A DNA stretch of 64,000 nucleotides from Clostridia bacterium. GTDB taxonomy: Bacteria; Bacillota; Clostridia; Oscillospirales; Acutalibacteraceae. The stretch spans positions 62,001 to 126,000 of the forward strand of contig JAFTLT010000009.1 in assembly GCA_017452785.1 (NCBI GenBank), written 5' to 3'. Positions 1-7,877 of the stretch are shown here, piece after piece; the stretch's first letter is position 1, and every line of letters begins with the position of its first letter. Both the position numbers and the translations under genes were made by a program. Below the pieces are notes generated by a model that did not search any database, was not told the DNA's origin, and was given only the letters and a program-made list of their open reading frames with translations.

Positions 1-4
1 GTTC

Positions 5-154
5 ATGAGAGTAAAGATTACTTTATCTTGCACAGAGTGCAAACAGCGCAATTACAACACAATGAAAAACAAAAAGAACAATCCTGACAGGTTGGAGATG
101 AACAAGTATTGCAGATTCTGCAAGAAACACACACTCCACAAAGAAACAAAATAA
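5..154 (+). CDS. rpmG: 50S ribosomal protein L33
   Basis: A 49-residue basic protein of the large ribosomal subunit, matching the usual L33 length. It opens MRVKITLSC and has the zinc-ribbon arrangement CTEC (residues 9-12) and CRFC (36-39), so this is the zinc-binding form of L33, and it ends HTLHKETK as family members do. The start is at the very edge of the window; the ATG at base 5 gives the canonical N-terminus and so is probably the true start, but its ribosome-binding site lies outside the window. It leads directly into secE and nusG, a standard Firmicutes order. Confidence 0.95.
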   Translation: MRVKITLSCTECKQRNYNTMKNKKNNPDRLEMNKYCRFCKKHTLHKETK

Positions 155-172
155 GAGCGGGAGGTAAGAGAA

Positions 173-679
173 ATGGCTGACAAGGAAAAGAAAGTCACCC
201 AGGATTCAAAGGTTGATAAGGCCACAACTGATGAAAGCAAGGCTGCTGAAAAGGTAGCAAAAGCTGCAAAGGGTAACAAGAAATCAGACAAGCCAAACTT
301 CTTCGCCCGTGCAGGCAAGACCACAAAGAAATTTTTCAAGGACTTCAAAGGTGAAGCTAAGAAAATCGTGTGGCCTGATGCCAAAACTGTCTTAAAGAAT
401 ACCGGTATTGTACTGATCGTTGTAACAATAGTTACACTTATCGTGCTTGCTATCGACTCAGGTCTTTCCGCTGGTGTCAAGGGTCTTAAGAACCTTGCTC
501 TCGGTGAGGAAACAACTGTAGAAGAAACAACCACAGAACACGATCATGATCACGAAGGTGACGAGGCTGAGGAAACAACCAAGGCTAAGGATGACAGTGA
601 AGAAGTTACCACAGCTGCAAATGCTGAGGAAACAACAGCTGAGGACGAGGCTGAAACTACAGCTGCGACCGAAGAATAA
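173..679 (+). CDS. secE: SecE preprotein translocase subunit with long N- and C-terminal extensions
   Basis: SecE clamps SecY in the SecYEG translocon. The conserved core is residues 52-100: an amphipathic helix (KKFFKDFKGEAKKIVWPD, with the hallmark WP at 67-68) and one membrane segment at about 78-94. At 168 residues it is more than twice the usual length of about 60 for single-span SecE. Residues 1-50 are Lys/Ala-rich and probably disordered; residues 110-168 are a Thr/Glu/Asp-rich acidic tail with HDHDH at 123-127. With the usual N-in topology the tail would lie outside the cell. The ribosome-binding site GGGAGG precedes the ATG. The placement between rpmG and nusG supports the call. Confidence 0.93.
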   Translation: MADKEKKVTQDSKVDKATTDESKAAEKVAKAAKGNKKSDKPNFFARAGKTTKKFFKDFKGEAKKIVWPDAKTVLKNTGIVLIVVTIVTLIVLAIDSGLSAGVKGLKNLALGEETTVEETTTEHDHDHEGDEAEETTKAKDDSEEVTTAANAEETTAEDEAETTAATEE

Positions 680-703
680 TCAGTTGTAACAGGAGGTGTA
701 ACA

Positions 704-1273
704 ATGGCAGATAACGCCAGATGGTTTGTAGTGCACACCTACTCAGGCTACGAAAACAAGGTAGCGTCAAACATCACTACGGTTGTTGAAAACCGCAAGA
801 TGCAGGATCAGATCTTTGAGGTCAGAATTCCTACCGAAACAGTAACAGAAATCAAGGATGATAAGGTGCGTGAAGTTGAGCGTAAGCTTTTCCCCGGTTA
901 TGTTATGGTTAAGGTTGCTTGCATCTATAAGAAAAAGAGTGAGTTTGAAGATGAAGAACTTTCGATGACAGACGAGGCTTGGTACGTTATTCGTAACACA
1001 CGAGGTGTAACAGGTTTTGTAGGCCCCGGAAGTAAACCCGTTCCTCTTTCAGATGAAGAAGTCATCAGACTCGGCATCGAAAAGAGAACAGTCGAAGTCA
1101 ACTACAAGGTAGGCGATTTCGTCAACATTTTAAGCGGCCCCTTCGACGGCTACAACGGTGTTATTGACAGCATCGATCTTGAAAAAGAAGCAGTTGTCGT
1201 TATGATTTCAATGCTCGGCAGAGAAACTCCTGTCGAACTTGGTCTGAATCAGATAGAGGTTGCAGAGTATTAA
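704..1273 (+). CDS. nusG: Transcription termination/antitermination factor NusG
   Basis: NusG binds the RNA polymerase clamp and modulates pausing, termination and transcription-translation coupling. The 189-residue protein is of normal size. The NGN domain starts with WFVVHTYSGYENKV and includes FPGYVMVKV; GFVGPGSKPVPLSDEEV follows, then a C-terminal KOW domain (about 137-185, VGDFVNILSGPFDGYNGVI). The start is 5 nt after an AGGAGGTG site. It sits 24 bp after secE and upstream of rplK-rplA, the conserved order in most bacteria. Confidence 0.97.
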   Translation: MADNARWFVVHTYSGYENKVASNITTVVENRKMQDQIFEVRIPTETVTEIKDDKVREVERKLFPGYVMVKVACIYKKKSEFEDEELSMTDEAWYVIRNTRGVTGFVGPGSKPVPLSDEEVIRLGIEKRTVEVNYKVGDFVNILSGPFDGYNGVIDSIDLEKEAVVVMISMLGRETPVELGLNQIEVAEY

Positions 1274-1312
1274 TTCAGATAATTTACGGTAAAAACCGCC
1301 GTTTATTATTGA

Positions 1313-1327
1313 GGGAGCGAAGCTCCC
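1313..1327 (+). other. Short GC-rich hairpin in the nusG-rplK gap
   Basis: GGGAGC, loop GAA, GCTCCC forms a perfect 6-bp hairpin 40 bp after the nusG stop. There is no T-run, so it is unlikely to terminate; it may be a remnant of the dispersed GGGGAG-type repeats found elsewhere in the window, or part of an rplK leader. Confidence 0.4.
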
Positions 1328-1389
1328 CAGTGGGAGATTTGTAAATTTAAGACAAATCGCTCAACCACAAAATTTGGAGGTGCAAAATA

Positions 1390-1815
1390 ATGGCTCAAAA
1401 AGTTGTAGGTTTAATCAAGCTCCAGATTCCTGCAGGTAAAGCTACTCCCGCACCGCCTGTTGGTCCGGCTCTCGGTCAGCACGGTGTTAACATCATGGCT
1501 TTCACAAAGGAATTCAACGAGCGTACAAAGAATGACATCGGTCTTATCATCCCTGTTGTAATCACAGTTTATGCAGACCGTACATTCTCATTCGTAACAA
1601 AGACACCGCCCGCAGCAGTTCTTATTAAAAAGGCTTGCGGAATCGAAAGCGGTTCAGGTGTACCCAACAGAACTAAGGTAGCAACAATTACCAAAGAACA
1701 GGTAATCAAGATTGCTGAGCAGAAAATGCCTGACCTTAACGCAGCTTCAGTAGAAGCAGCTGCTAGCATGATTGCAGGTACAGCTCGCTCAATGGGCATC
1801 GTAGTTGCTGACTAA
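1390..1815 (+). CDS. rplK: 50S ribosomal protein L11
   Basis: L11 forms the GTPase-associated centre with 23S rRNA and the L10-L7/L12 stalk. The 141-residue length is canonical. The N-terminal domain carries [22 protein letters not shown], including the proline-rich stretch that contacts factors and thiopeptides, followed by [13 protein letters not shown]; the C-terminal RNA-binding domain ends [20 protein letters not shown] site precedes the ATG. It is likely co-transcribed with rplA, 55 bp downstream. Confidence 0.98.
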   Translation: MAQKVVGLIKLQIPAGKATPAPPVGPALGQHGVNIMAFTKEFNERTKNDIGLIIPVVITVYADRTFSFVTKTPPAAVLIKKACGIESGSGVPNRTKVATITKEQVIKIAEQKMPDLNAASVEAAASMIAGTARSMGIVVAD

Positions 1816-1870
1816 TGCCCGGGTGGGAGGAAAAATCCGATTTAACCACTCTATAGGAGGATGAAAGACA

Positions 1871-2578
1871 ATGAAACATGGTAAGAAATATGTTGAGGGC
1901 TCAAAGCTCATCGACAAATCAAATCTTTATGATCCTGCAGAAGCTCTTGATCTTGCTATCAAGACAGCTACTGCAAAGTTCGACGAAACAGTTGAAGCAC
2001 ACATCCGTCTTGGTGTTGACTCACGTCATGCTGACCAGCAGGTTCGTGGCGCAGTAGTTCTTCCCAACGGTACAGGTAAGACTGTTCGTGTTGCTGTATT
2101 CGCAAAAGGCGATGAAGCAAAGGCAGCTGAGGCAGCAGGCGCAGAAGTAGTTGGCGCTGAAGACCTCGTTGCAAAGATCCAGGGCGAAGGCTGGATGGAA
2201 TTTGATGTTGCTATCGCACATCCCAGCATGATGGGCCTTGTAGGTCGTCTTGGTAAGGTTCTTGGTCCCCGTGGCCTTATGCCTTCACCCAAGGCAGGTA
2301 CTGTTACTCCCAACGTAGCTCAGGCTGTTACAGAAGCTAAGGCAGGTAAGATTGAGTACCGTCTTGACAAAACAAACATTATCCATTGCCCCATCGGCAA
2401 GGCATCCTTTGGCACAGAGAAGCTTATGGAAAACTTCACAACACTTCTCGATGCTATCATCAAGGCAAAGCCCGCCGCAGCAAAGGGTCAGTACATCCGT
2501 TCATGCGTAGTTTCAGCTACAATGGGCCCCGGTGTAAAAATCAACCCCAACAAGGTTGGTTCAGCAGCTGCTGAATAA
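1871..2578 (+). CDS. rplA: 50S ribosomal protein L1
   Basis: L1 forms the mobile stalk near the E site and in many bacteria represses its own operon by binding mRNA. At 235 residues it is of normal length, with typical motifs [56 protein letters not shown] and [14 protein letters not shown]. The ATG lies 8 nt after an AGGAGG site. The 55-bp gap from rplK can pair GGGTGG with CCACTC, possibly an L1 operator, but that is a guess. A separate promoter for rplJL follows immediately. Confidence 0.98.
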   Translation: MKHGKKYVEGSKLIDKSNLYDPAEALDLAIKTATAKFDETVEAHIRLGVDSRHADQQVRGAVVLPNGTGKTVRVAVFAKGDEAKAAEAAGAEVVGAEDLVAKIQGEGWMEFDVAIAHPSMMGLVGRLGKVLGPRGLMPSPKAGTVTPNVAQAVTEAKAGKIEYRLDKTNIIHCPIGKASFGTEKLMENFTTLLDAIIKAKPAAAKGQYIRSCVVSATMGPGVKINPNKVGSAAAE

Positions 2579-2593
2579 TTTTTGAAATAATAC

Positions 2594-2622
2594 TTGACAA
2601 GTTATTGTCTTTGTGTTATTAT
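2594..2622 (+). promoter_or_regulatory. Sigma-A-type promoter for rplJ-rplL
   Basis: TTGACA (2594-2599), a 17-bp spacer and TATTAT (2617-2622). It lies just after rplA and immediately before the L10 leader, so rplJL can be transcribed independently of rplKA. Confidence 0.85.
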
Positions 2623-2628
2623 ATCTAA

Positions 2629-2770
2629 GCTGTCCAGCCCTAAGACAGCAGGTGTCAGACTTAAAGGTTAATTTTTAACCGCCTGCCGAGGAACGGAGCA
2701 TATTTAAATTGACTTGATTTAACTATGTTTACCCTTTCTCTCGGCTCACGAGGGAAAGGGTTTTCTCATT
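2629..2770 (+). promoter_or_regulatory. L10 leader (ribosomal protein autoregulatory RNA)
   Basis: The transcript from the promoter above carries the features of the L10 leader: CTAAGACAGCAGGTG pairing through GCAGG (2648-2652) with CCTGC (2682-2686), an internal GGTTA/TAACC hairpin (2666-2680), then GAGGAACGGAGCA. It ends in an intrinsic terminator before rplJ. By knowledge of the family, excess L10(L12)4 binds this RNA and reduces rplJL expression. The match rests on recognised sequence and position, not on a covariance search. Confidence 0.85.
2732..2766 (+). terminator. Attenuator terminator of the L10 leader
   Basis: CCCTTTCTCTCG (2732-2743) pairs with CGAGGGAAAGGG (2749-2760), a 12-bp stem with one G-U and a 5-nt loop, followed by TTTTCTC. 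It precedes rplJ by about 50 bp, as expected for the regulated terminator of this leader class. Confidence 0.85.
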
Positions 2771-2814
2771 TCTAACACCAAGGGTATAAACAATATTACA
2801 GGAGGTGAATTCAT

Positions 2815-3342
2815 TTGCCAAGCGCTAAAGTTTTAGAAGCAAAGAAGCAGGTTGTTGCAGATCTTACTGAAAGACTTAACAATTCATGCGCAGGTGTTAT
2901 CGTTGACTATAAGGGTATCAACGTTGCTGACGACACAGCTCTTCGTAAGGAGCTTCGTGAAGCAGGTGTAGAATACACAGTTGTTAAGAATACTCTTCTT
3001 CGTCTCGCTATCGCAGGCACAGAACTCAGCGGTCTTGAAACAGTTCTCGACGGCACAACTGCTATCGCTACAAGTGCAGATGATTACGTTGCTGCAGCTC
3101 GTATCCTTAACAAGTTTGCAGAAACACACAAAAATTTTGAAATCAAGAACGGCTTCATCGATAAGGAAGTTATCGGCATTGAAAAGATCTCAGGTCTTGC
3201 AAAGCTTCCCTCAAGAGAAATCCTTCTTGCAAACGTACTCGGTGCATTCCAGGCACCTATCTCAGCATTCGCACGTGCTATTCAGGCTATTGTTGATAAA
3301 GACGGCGAAGCTGCTCCCGCTGAAGCACCTGCTGAAGCATAA
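2815..3342 (+). CDS. rplJ: 50S ribosomal protein L10
   Basis: L10 anchors L7/L12 dimers to the ribosomal stalk. 175 residues is the usual length. Motifs include VADLTERLNNSCAGVIVDYKGINV and LRKELREAGVEYTVVKNTLLRLA; the C-terminal helix that holds L12 ends in an Ala/Glu-rich tail. The start is TTG at 2815, chosen because an AGGAGGTG site ends 6 nt upstream, no ATG is nearby, and MPSAKVLEAKK is a normal L10 N-terminus. TTG starts recur in this genome (dnaB, ftsH, dpaB). Confidence 0.96.
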   Translation: MPSAKVLEAKKQVVADLTERLNNSCAGVIVDYKGINVADDTALRKELREAGVEYTVVKNTLLRLAIAGTELSGLETVLDGTTAIATSADDYVAAARILNKFAETHKNFEIKNGFIDKEVIGIEKISGLAKLPSREILLANVLGAFQAPISAFARAIQAIVDKDGEAAPAEAPAEA

Positions 3343-3381
3343 TCAAATTTTAATTTATTGAATTTTTGGAGGTAAAATACC

Positions 3382-3759
3382 ATGGCATCAGAAAAAATTA
3401 CTGCTATCATTGAAGAACTTAAGACTCTTACAGTTCTTGAACTCTCAGAACTCGTACACGCTGTAGAAGACGAATTCGGCGTATCAGCTGCTGCTGCAGT
3501 TGTAGCTGCAGGCCCCGTAGTAGCTGAAGCTGCTGCTGCAGAAGAAAAGACAGAATTTGACCTTGAACTCACAGAAGTTGGCGCAAACAAGATCGCTGTT
3601 ATCAAGGTTGTTCGTGAAATCACAGGCCTTGGCCTCAAGGAAGCTAAGGAAGCTGTTGACGGTGCTCCCAAAGTTATCAAGGAAGCTATGTCAAAGGACG
3701 ACGGCGAAGCTGCTGTTAAGAAGTTCGAAGAAGCTGGCGCAAAAGCTACTCTCAAATAA
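3382..3759 (+). CDS. rplL: 50S ribosomal protein L7/L12
   Basis: The multi-copy stalk protein that recruits and stimulates translational GTPases. 125 residues with the standard layout: an N-terminal dimerisation domain (about 1-35), an Ala-rich hinge (about 38-58), and a C-terminal factor-binding domain with [35 protein letters not shown] site precedes the ATG. A terminator follows 22 bp after the stop. rpoB, which normally comes next in Clostridia, is absent. Confidence 0.98.
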   Translation: MASEKITAIIEELKTLTVLELSELVHAVEDEFGVSAAAAVVAAGPVVAEAAAAEEKTEFDLELTEVGANKIAVIKVVREITGLGLKEAKEAVDGAPKVIKEAMSKDDGEAAVKKFEEAGAKATLK

Positions 3760-3780
3760 TTTAACCTTTTGTAATGAAGA

Positions 3781-3812
3781 AAGACCTTACCAAATCGGTG
3801 AGGTCTTTTTTG
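3781..3812 (+). terminator. Rho-independent terminator after rplL
   Basis: AAGACCTTACC (3781-3791) pairs with GGTGAGGTCTT (3797-3807), an 11-bp stem with one wobble, followed by TTTTTT. It ends the rplJL transcript. Confidence 0.93.
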
Positions 3813-3815
3813 CTT

Positions 3816-3905
3816 GTCGCCCCTGAAAGGGGAGATGTCGCAAAGCGACAGAGGGGTACGCGTTGTAGGGAACGGCGTCGACGGTCCGTTGCCGCCGAGC
3901 GAGTA
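3816..3905 (+). repeat. Dispersed GC-rich intergenic repeat, copy 1
   Basis: The core CCCCTGAAAGGGGAGATG (from 3820) is followed by a hairpin GTCGCaaaGCGAC and AGAGGGGT, then a second module with GACGGTCCGTT. The first 27 nt, from about 3813, are identical to the copy near 35734. Related copies lie at 33427-33528 (minus strand) and 43084-43157. It contains no ORF and looks like a REP-like or miniature repeat with internal dyads. Confidence 0.75.
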
Positions 3906-3920
3906 TTTTTTTAATACTAC

Positions 3921-3949
3921 TTGATTTTTTATAAATAAAGTGGTAAATT
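3921..3949 (+). promoter_or_regulatory. Promoter upstream of the LRR protein leader
   Basis: TTGATT (3921-3926), a 17-bp spacer and TAAATT (3944-3949). The same hexamer pair and spacing occurs at 44610 upstream of parE. Transcription from here would begin at the base of the long-range stem of the leader. Confidence 0.5.
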
Positions 3950-3954
3950 ATAGA

Positions 3955-4066
3955 TGTCACACCAAACTTGAATTTAATAGTGCGAATTGCAGAGAATACA
4001 TTGGTAAAGATGCATTCTCTTAATTAACCGTATCTGTAATTTGTACTATGTTAAGTTTGTGTGACA
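3955..4066 (+). promoter_or_regulatory. Structured 5' leader RNA of the LRR surface protein, family unrecognised
   Basis: TGTCACACCAAACTT (3955-3969) pairs with AAGTTTGTGTGACA (4053-4066) through one bulged C, closing a domain of about 110 nt. Inside, AGAGAATACAT (3991-4001) pairs with ATGCATTCTCT (4010-4020) with one mismatch. A terminator follows at 4088-4120, next to the ribosome-binding site. This fits an attenuator or riboswitch-like cis element, or a short independent RNA. I could not assign it to a known riboswitch class. Confidence 0.55.
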
Positions 4067-4087
4067 ACAAGCGAGAGGCATTTTTGC

Positions 4088-4120
4088 AGTGTGTCTCGTT
4101 TGAGGCACACTTTTTTATTT
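4088..4120 (+). terminator. Terminator immediately upstream of the LRR gene ribosome-binding site
   Basis: AGTGTGTCTC (4088-4097) pairs with GAGGCACACT (4102-4111), a 10-bp stem with one wobble and a GTTT loop, running into TTTTTTATTTT. The AGGAGG site of the next gene starts at 4122, so read-through is required for expression from the 3921 promoter. Confidence 0.8.
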
Positions 4121-4135
4121 TAGGAGGAATGTAAA

Positions 4136-7100
4136 ATGAAAAAAATCTTATGCACGCTCCTTGTGGTGGTTATGTGTCTGACAAGTGCACCGTTAAGTGG
4201 CTTTGTTGGTCTGAACTTGCCTGAATGGAACTTTGCTTTTGCCACAGACGAAACTCTGATAGAGTATACAGACGGCGATTATACCTATACGGTGTCTGAC
4301 AGTGAAGCAACAATCACAAAGGTTTCATCAAAAATCAAAGGTAGTGTAGTCATACCGTCAGAATTAGGCGGTTATTCTGTTACGGTAATCGGCTATGAAG
4401 CATTTGCTAATTGTGACCACATAACAATTCTTGAGATACCGTCAAGTGTTAAAACTATCGGGGAGAGAACCTTTTATTCCTGTGATAGTATTACAGAAGT
4501 TACAATTCCTGAAAGTGTAACTGAAATGGAATCCTATGCTTTTGATTCGTGTACAAGCCTTATCCGTGTAACTGTTCCTTCAAGTGTAACTGTGTTACAG
4601 AACGGTGTTTTTGAGAGCTGTTCTAATCTTATTTCTGTTAACTTGCCTGAAACATTAATCAGTATAGGTGACTATGCGTTCAGATATTGCAACAGCTTGG
4701 CGGTTGCTGATATTCCTGAAAGTGTAGTATCAATTGGTGATTATGCTTATTATAATTGTGATAGCCTTTCATCTGTGTCAATTCCAAATGGTGTTGAAGC
4801 TATAGGTGCACATGCATTTTATTTTTGTGACAATATTGTTTCAATATCAGTCCCTGAAAGTGTATTGTCTGTTGGTGAGGGTGCTTTTAATTTCTGTGAT
4901 AGTTTGAGTGAAATTACAGTCGATGAAAATAATACGGCTTATTCTAGTGTAGAAGGTGTCTTATTCAATAAAGATCAAACAGAATTGATTCAGTATCCCG
5001 TGGGAAAAGAAAGAACAGAATATATTGTTCACGAAGGAGTAAAAAGTATTAATTCAAATGCTTTTCGCGGTGCTGACAATATTGTAAATATCACCTTCCT
5101 CGGAAAAACATTAGAACATATAGGCTCTAGTGCATTTATGGGATGTATTAATCTCGAAGAAATCAATTTGCCCGAAGGAATTACGGAAGTATGTGATTGT
5201 ACATTTAATTATTGTTATTCTCTTGAATCGATTGATATTCCTGACGGTGTTTCGGTTATTGGCGATGAAGCGTTCTTTATGAGCGGACTCAAGTCAATAA
5301 ATATTCCCGATAGTGTAAAAGAAATTGGTAGAAGGGCCTTTTCCTCCTGCTGTGAGCTCAGTGAAGTTGTTTTTCATAGCGGTCTTGAATTTATAGGCGA
5401 AAGTGCTTTTTCCGGTTGTGAAAGTTTTGAAACGGTAACAATTCCCGACACGGTTATTATGATTGAACCCTATGCCTTTAGTGCACAGGAATTAAAGGAA
5501 ATTTCAGTTGACCAGAACAATGAGTTTTATTCAAATGACATTTTCGGTACGCTCTATAATAAAGATAAAACTGTGCTCGTACAGTATCCCATAGGAAATG
5601 AAAGAGATGAGTTCGATGTGCCGAATTCTGTAATTAGAATTAAAGAGGGTGCCTTTGCAAACAGCGGTGACTTAAAAGTTGTAACTATTCCTGACGGTAC
5701 TGTAAATATAGGTGAAAGTGCTTTTGGTTCTTGTGATAGTCTTTACGATATAACAATCCCCAAAAGTGTAGCAAGTGTAGGTTACAGTGCTTTTAATGGG
5801 TGTTCAAATTTATCTGATGTGTATTATTGGGGAAATGAGAACGAGTGGAATAAAATAATTATAAGCAATAAAAACGATGAACTTCTTAATGCAAGAATTC
5901 ATTATAACTATGATGAAAGTCATATAATTTCTGTCACTGAAAATAAACTTCCGAATTGCGGTCAATGGGGAAAGAGCACATATTCATGTAAATGCGGCTT
6001 CACTTATGAAAAGGATATTCCGCCTGTAGGTGAGCATATATGGGGTGAATGGACTGTTGGCAATAAGCCCACTTGCAAAGGTGAAGGTTATGAAAGCAGA
6101 ATATGTGAAGTTTGTGGTTCAAATGAATTTAAAGAAATTCCTGCACTCGGCGGCGAACATATTTGGGGCGAGTGGATAACCGAATCAGAGCCCTGCGTTG
6201 AAGCTGGCAGAAAATATAGAATTTGTAGCGTTTGTTCAGAAACAGATTATGATACTATTCCTGCAACCGGTGAACATGTTTGGGACAGATGGTATGTTTA
6301 CGATGATCCTACTTGCACAAGAGACGGATACAAGGAAAGAAATTGTAAAAATTGTAATGAATATGAAGGCGAAACTATACCAAATTTAGGCGGACATGAT
6401 TGGGGTGAATGGGAGCCGACAAATGAATCCGGGTCATGCACAGAACCGGATCATGCTGTCAGATATTGTAAAAATTGTTCCGATGAAGAATATGGAACAA
6501 TTCCCGGCAGTGAAGGCGAACATGCTTGGGGTGAATGGGAAATACATAAAGAGCCTACTTGCACCGAAGATGGTGAAAAGAGAAGATTGTGTACTGCTAC
6601 TTACTGTGAAGAATATGAATATGAAATCCTTCCTGCTTTAGGCGGTGAACATGTCTGGAGCGAGTGGGAAATATGGGATAGCTGTACCGAAGACGGTTAT
6701 AAGCAAAGAACCTGCACAGTATGCGGTTACGATGAATATGAAGATATCCCTGCCTTAGGCGGCGAACACGTCTTCGGAGGATGGGAAATCCGAAGAGATG
6801 CAACCTGCACCGGTTGGGGCGAAAAAATAAATAAATGCACTGTTTGCAGCTTTGAAGATTATGACTACATAGAACCCAAAGGCCATTCTTTCAGCGAATG
6901 GAAATGGGACGAGGTGCATATGTACTGCTACCGTGTTTGTCACTGCGGATATATGCAAGGCAAAAAATTTGAAATTGACGATAATGATGATACACAGATT
7001 TATTATCCTGAAAATCCTGATGCAGAATTTGAATTTGATGATGTTGAAAAAGGTGATGCAAGATATATTCTTGTTGAAGATTCTTTCAAAGAAAATTATG

Positions 7101-7582
7101 ACGGAACATATGATATACTGAAAGTTTTTGATATCAATCTGAAAAACAGTGACGGCGTTCACGTTCAGCCTGATGGCACAGTTAAAGTTAAGCTCCCCGT
7201 AGATTGGGAAAAGGACGGAAACTATAAAGTTTACCGTGTAAATGACGATAAAACGCTGACTGATATGGATGCATACAGACAAGGCAGCCATATGATATTT
7301 GATACAGATCATTTCAGTCTTTATGTTATTATTGACACAACACAAGCAAGTGACAGCGAAGAACCCGAAACACCCGATGAACCCGACATGCCTGAAGTTC
7401 ATGTCTGCAAAGATGAAAATTCTGACGGTATTTGCGACACATGCGGTTATGATTTCACACAAGACTGCGACTGTGGTTGCCATAAATCAGGTATTGCGAA
7501 ATTCTTCTTTAACATCAGACTTTTCTTCAATAAACTCTTCAAGAAAAACGCTGTCTGCGATTGCGGCATAGCACATTATTAA
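4136..7582 (+). CDS. Secreted BspA-type leucine-rich-repeat surface protein with Cys/His/Trp repeat array
   Basis: 1148 residues. An N-terminal signal peptide (MKKILCTLLVVVMCLTSAPLS, cleavage probably near FAFA-TDE at about 36) precedes more than a dozen BspA-like LRR_5 repeats (about 55-580; consensus IPxSVxxIGxxAFxxC). Two inserts of the type YNKDKTxLVQYPxG interrupt them. Then come seven full and one partial copies of a repeat of about 40 residues with consensus GEHxWGEW, PTC, a C-x2-C pair and IPALG (about 630-935), a beta-rich region (about 945-1085), and a Cys-rich tail containing CKDENSDGICDTCG and ending CDCGIAHY. It is probably displayed on the surface and used for adhesion or matrix contact; the ligand is unknown. 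AGGAGG lies 8 nt before the ATG. Confidence 0.85.
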   Translation: MKKILCTLLVVVMCLTSAPLSGFVGLNLPEWNFAFATDETLIEYTDGDYTYTVSDSEATITKVSSKIKGSVVIPSELGGYSVTVIGYEAFANCDHITILEIPSSVKTIGERTFYSCDSITEVTIPESVTEMESYAFDSCTSLIRVTVPSSVTVLQNGVFESCSNLISVNLPETLISIGDYAFRYCNSLAVADIPESVVSIGDYAYYNCDSLSSVSIPNGVEAIGAHAFYFCDNIVSISVPESVLSVGEGAFNFCDSLSEITVDENNTAYSSVEGVLFNKDQTELIQYPVGKERTEYIVHEGVKSINSNAFRGADNIVNITFLGKTLEHIGSSAFMGCINLEEINLPEGITEVCDCTFNYCYSLESIDIPDGVSVIGDEAFFMSGLKSINIPDSVKEIGRRAFSSCCELSEVVFHSGLEFIGESAFSGCESFETVTIPDTVIMIEPYAFSAQELKEISVDQNNEFYSNDIFGTLYNKDKTVLVQYPIGNERDEFDVPNSVIRIKEGAFANSGDLKVVTIPDGTVNIGESAFGSCDSLYDITIPKSVASVGYSAFNGCSNLSDVYYWGNENEWNKIIISNKNDELLNARIHYNYDESHIISVTENKLPNCGQWGKSTYSCKCGFTYEKDIPPVGEHIWGEWTVGNKPTCKGEGYESRICEVCGSNEFKEIPALGGEHIWGEWITESEPCVEAGRKYRICSVCSETDYDTIPATGEHVWDRWYVYDDPTCTRDGYKERNCKNCNEYEGETIPNLGGHDWGEWEPTNESGSCTEPDHAVRYCKNCSDEEYGTIPGSEGEHAWGEWEIHKEPTCTEDGEKRRLCTATYCEEYEYEILPALGGEHVWSEWEIWDSCTEDGYKQRTCTVCGYDEYEDIPALGGEHVFGGWEIRRDATCTGWGEKINKCTVCSFEDYDYIEPKGHSFSEWKWDEVHMYCYRVCHCGYMQGKKFEIDDNDDTQIYYPENPDAEFEFDDVEKGDARYILVEDSFKENYDGTYDILKVFDINLKNSDGVHVQPDGTVKVKLPVDWEKDGNYKVYRVNDDKTLTDMDAYRQGSHMIFDTDHFSLYVIIDTTQASDSEEPETPDEPDMPEVHVCKDENSDGICDTCGYDFTQDCDCGCHKSGIAKFFFNIRLFFNKLFKKNAVCDCGIAHY

Positions 7583-7592
7583 AACAAATTTA

Positions 7593-7718
7593 GCCTTCCC
7601 CCTACAGTAGGGGAATGTGTCACGAAGTGACGGATGAGGTGAGAAAATCATTAATCCTCATCCGTCTGCCTGACGGCAGCCACCTTCCCCTTTTTGAAAG
7701 GGGAAGGCTTTTATTTTT
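7593..7718 (+). terminator. Terminator and dispersed repeat after the LRR gene
   Basis: CCTTCCCCTTT (7683-7693) and AAAGGGGAAGG (7697-7707) form a perfect 11-bp stem with a TTG loop followed by CTTTTATTTTT. Upstream in the same block, GACGGATGAGG (7629-7639) pairs with CCTCATCCGTC (7656-7666), and GCCTTCCCC near 7593 can pair with the 3' arm. The block resembles a longer relative of the dispersed GGGGAG repeats and provides the terminator for the LRR gene. Confidence 0.75.
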
Positions 7719-7806
7719 CTCGGCGGCAGGAACCGGTGGGGAAACCCTCGCCGCTTTCGCTTTTCTTCCCCGCGTACCGGGCAAACACTATTAACACTAA
7801 TTTTAC

Positions 7807-7835
7807 TTGACACGGTGGGCAAGATGTTATACAAT
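7807..7835 (+). promoter_or_regulatory. Promoter of the GH36-CBM9-kinase operon
   Basis: TTGACA (7807-7812), a 17-bp spacer and TACAAT (7830-7835), 43 bp before the GH36 start. I see no clear operator or cre site. Confidence 0.75.
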
Positions 7836-7877
7836 ATTATCTGTATATACTATAATGTATAAAAAGGAGAAATGGAA

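Noticed and set aside
52-534. Minus-strand ORF of 160 codons opposite secE
   Set aside because: Complement of a low-complexity Lys/Glu-rich gene; no start signals and no family features.
6755-7483. Minus-strand ORF of 242 codons inside the LRR gene
   Set aside because: Hydrophobic composition is the complement of acidic codons; no ribosome-binding site or known motif.
7872-7877. First ATG as the GH36 start
   Set aside because: It is only 2 nt from the AAAGGAG site; the second ATG at 7878 has normal spacing.
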